NCBI GenBank assembly: GCA_900540545.1
Contig: UQGJ01000007.1
Span: 5,720 to 69,719 of the forward strand
Reading direction: 5' to 3'
DNA length: 64,000 nt
Source: an uncultured Eubacteriales bacterium
GTDB taxonomy: Bacteria; Bacillota; Clostridia; Oscillospirales; Oscillospiraceae
Shown here: positions 62,855 to 64,000 of the stretch, piece after piece
How the letters are laid out: every line of letters begins with the position of its first letter
Position numbering within the stretch: position 1 is the first letter of the stretch
Made by a program: the position numbers and the translations under genes
The notes under the pieces: model-generated
Told to the model about the DNA's origin: nothing
Seen by the model: the letters and a program-made list of their open reading frames with translations, nothing else
Databases searched by the model: none

Positions 62855-63892
62855 TCAGAGGACCTCCTTCATCGCCGCGACCAGCGCCTCATTTTCTGCA
62901 TGGGGGCGCACCGCCACCCGGTAGTAGTCCGGCCCCAGGCCGCTGTAATTGGCGCAGGCGCGGATCAAAATCCCCCGCTCCAGCAGCCGGTCCTTCAAAT
63001 CCGTGACCCCGGCCGCTTGGAACAGTAGGTAATTTACTGTACTGCAAAATACCTTTACAGGTATACGTTCCAATTCCGCCGCTATCCAGGCCCGTTCCGC
63101 CCGAATCAGCGCCCGCGCCTGCTCCGGCCACGACGGTTCTTTCAGGGCGGCCAGCCCCGCCGCCTGGGCGGGGGCCGACACGCTCCAGGGCTGGGCGCAG
63201 CGGGCCATCCGCTCCAGCAGCGCCCTGTCCGCAGACAGGCAGTACCCCAGCCGCAGCCCCGCCATGGCGTAACTCTTGGTAAACGCCCGCAGCAGCAGGA
63301 GGTTGGGGAATTCCTCCAGCAGCGGGGCCAACCCCGGACCCGCCCCGTCGGAGAGCTCCAAAAAACACTCGTCCGCCACCACGCGGATGCCTTTCGCGGC
63401 GCACCGGCGGAGGATTTGTTCCATCATGCCCTGGGAAATGGGCCGCCCCGTGGGGTTATTGGGAGTGCAGAGAAAGACCGCGTCCAGCCCGTCCTCCAGC
63501 CGCTCCAGATAGTCCTCTGTCAGGTCAAATCCCTTGTCAGCCTGAAGCGTGTACTCCTCCACCTGGCACCCGGCCAGCTCCATGGACTGGCGGTACTCGG
63601 AGAAGGTGGGGGCCGTGACCAGGACCCTTCTGGGCCGGAGGGCGGGCCCCAGGCGGAAGATGAGGTCGGCGGCCCCATTGCCGCATAGGACCTGCTCCGG
63701 CGCCACGCCGTCCCGGCGGGCGATGCCGGAGCGCAGGTCCCGGCACAGGGGGTCGGGATACCGCTCCGCCGCGGCTGCCGCGGAAGCCGCGGCCCGGCGG
63801 ACGGACTCGGGCATACCGAGGGGGTTCAGATTGGCGGAAAAGTCCAGACGGACCTCCCGACCCCAGACGTCGCCGCCGTGGGAGTATTGCAT
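62855..63892 (-). CDS. cobD: Threonine-phosphate decarboxylase-like aminotransferase
   Basis: 345 residues, PLP fold type I, close to HisC. N-terminal HGGDV and [34 protein letters not shown] Lys in [16 protein letters not shown]. Makes aminopropanol phosphate for the lower-ligand arm. AAGGTGAG precedes the ATG. First gene of cobD-cbiP-cbiC. Confidence 0.93.
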   Translation of the reverse strand: MQYSHGGDVWGREVRLDFSANLNPLGMPESVRRAAASAAAAAERYPDPLCRDLRSGIARRDGVAPEQVLCGNGAADLIFRLGPALRPRRVLVTAPTFSEYRQSMELAGCQVEEYTLQADKGFDLTEDYLERLEDGLDAVFLCTPNNPTGRPISQGMMEQILRRCAAKGIRVVADECFLELSDGAGPGLAPLLEEFPNLLLLRAFTKSYAMAGLRLGYCLSADRALLERMARCAQPWSVSAPAQAAGLAALKEPSWPEQARALIRAERAWIAAELERIPVKVFCSTVNYLLFQAAGVTDLKDRLLERGILIRACANYSGLGPDYYRVAVRPHAENEALVAAMKEVL

Positions 63893-63960
63893 CTTCTCAC
63901 CTTCTTGTTGGGGGTTCCGCCCACGAGGCGGGGACGGGGGAGAGCGTCCCCCTCCGGGGG

Positions 63961-63988
63961 CAGGGTTCTTTTCTTGAAAAGAACCCTG
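63961..63988 (+). repeat. H1 hairpin copy near the right edge
   Basis: 12-bp stem CAGGGTTCTTTT with a CTTG loop, followed by GGAAGAAAC, the shortened form of the purine tract. The element is cut by the window edge. 63893-63960 holds only GC-rich flank resembling 11590-11640 (gggacgggg, gcgtccccctccggggg). Confidence 0.65.
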
Positions 63989-64000
63989 GGAAGAAACAAC

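Noticed and set aside
1..64000. CRISPR arrays, prophage genes, full insertion sequences, tRNA or rRNA genes
   Set aside because: No regularly spaced repeats, integrase, transposase, structural phage genes, tRNA-like or rRNA-like sequences were recognised on either strand.

Overview
The window is about 64 kb of GC-rich DNA carrying Firmicutes-type promoters, Shine-Dalgarno sites, intrinsic terminators and MglB/YesM/YesN/RpiR/ROK-type genes. A high-GC gut clostridium of the Oscillospiraceae (Flavonifractor or Pseudoflavonifractor-like) fits best; this is an inference from gene content and style, because no rRNA or other species marker is present. Nearly all genes lie on the minus strand. A perfect ParB-binding parS palindrome at 13298-13313 suggests an origin-proximal location.

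Layout, left to right. 1-8.1 kb: a FeoA-FeoB fusion (cut by the window edge), a secreted cell-wall amidase, a beta-lactamase-fold hydrolase, a fluoride channel, and an MFS transporter with its ROK regulator. 8.1-11.5 kb: fhs (formate-THF ligase), an anion permease, an NTF2-like protein and an orphan FakA-C-like protein in one operon. 11.9-26.9 kb: a galactose/glucose block made of galK-galT-galM, a YesN/YesM-type two-component system with two extra binding-protein-like genes, mglB-mglA-mglC and a eukaryote-type hexokinase. 27-29.3 kb: a beta-propeller/solute-binding fusion lipoprotein. 29.4-34.1 kb: a structured leader RNA, a short MutS2, and an OmpR/HK pair.

34.4-45.6 kb is an amino-sugar block: a shared CUT1 ATPase (msmK/ugpC), nagA-nagB, nanA, a CUT1 ABC importer, an RpiR regulator, nanK, nanE and a divergent SGNH esterase. 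It should take sialic acid through ManNAc, ManNAc-6-P and GlcNAc-6-P to fructose-6-P. 45.7-64 kb is a tetrapyrrole/corrinoid block: btuFCD under a cobalamin riboswitch (plus yesL), hemA/precorrin-2 dehydrogenase/hemC/cobA-hemD/hemB/hemL, cbiL, the CbiMNQO cobalt importer under a second cobalamin riboswitch, cbiK, cbiC, cbiP and cobD. It makes uroporphyrinogen III from glutamyl-tRNA and feeds anaerobic cobalamin synthesis and uptake.

The larger intergenic gaps are filled by a modular repeat family. A hairpin whose stem sequence changes from copy to copy with its pairing kept is followed by a purine tract near GGAAAGAAAACC, often a second hairpin, and one of at least two longer bodies. Short GGGCCGCC...GGCGGCCC palindromes are scattered nearby, and one 168-bp palindromic MITE-like element supplies the stop codon of nanA. 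The most interesting items are this hairpin family, the parS site, the two-binding-protein galactose sensing system, the propeller-SBP fusion, the leader RNA before mutS2, and the cobalamin riboswitch that begins directly after hemL with no visible promoter of its own.
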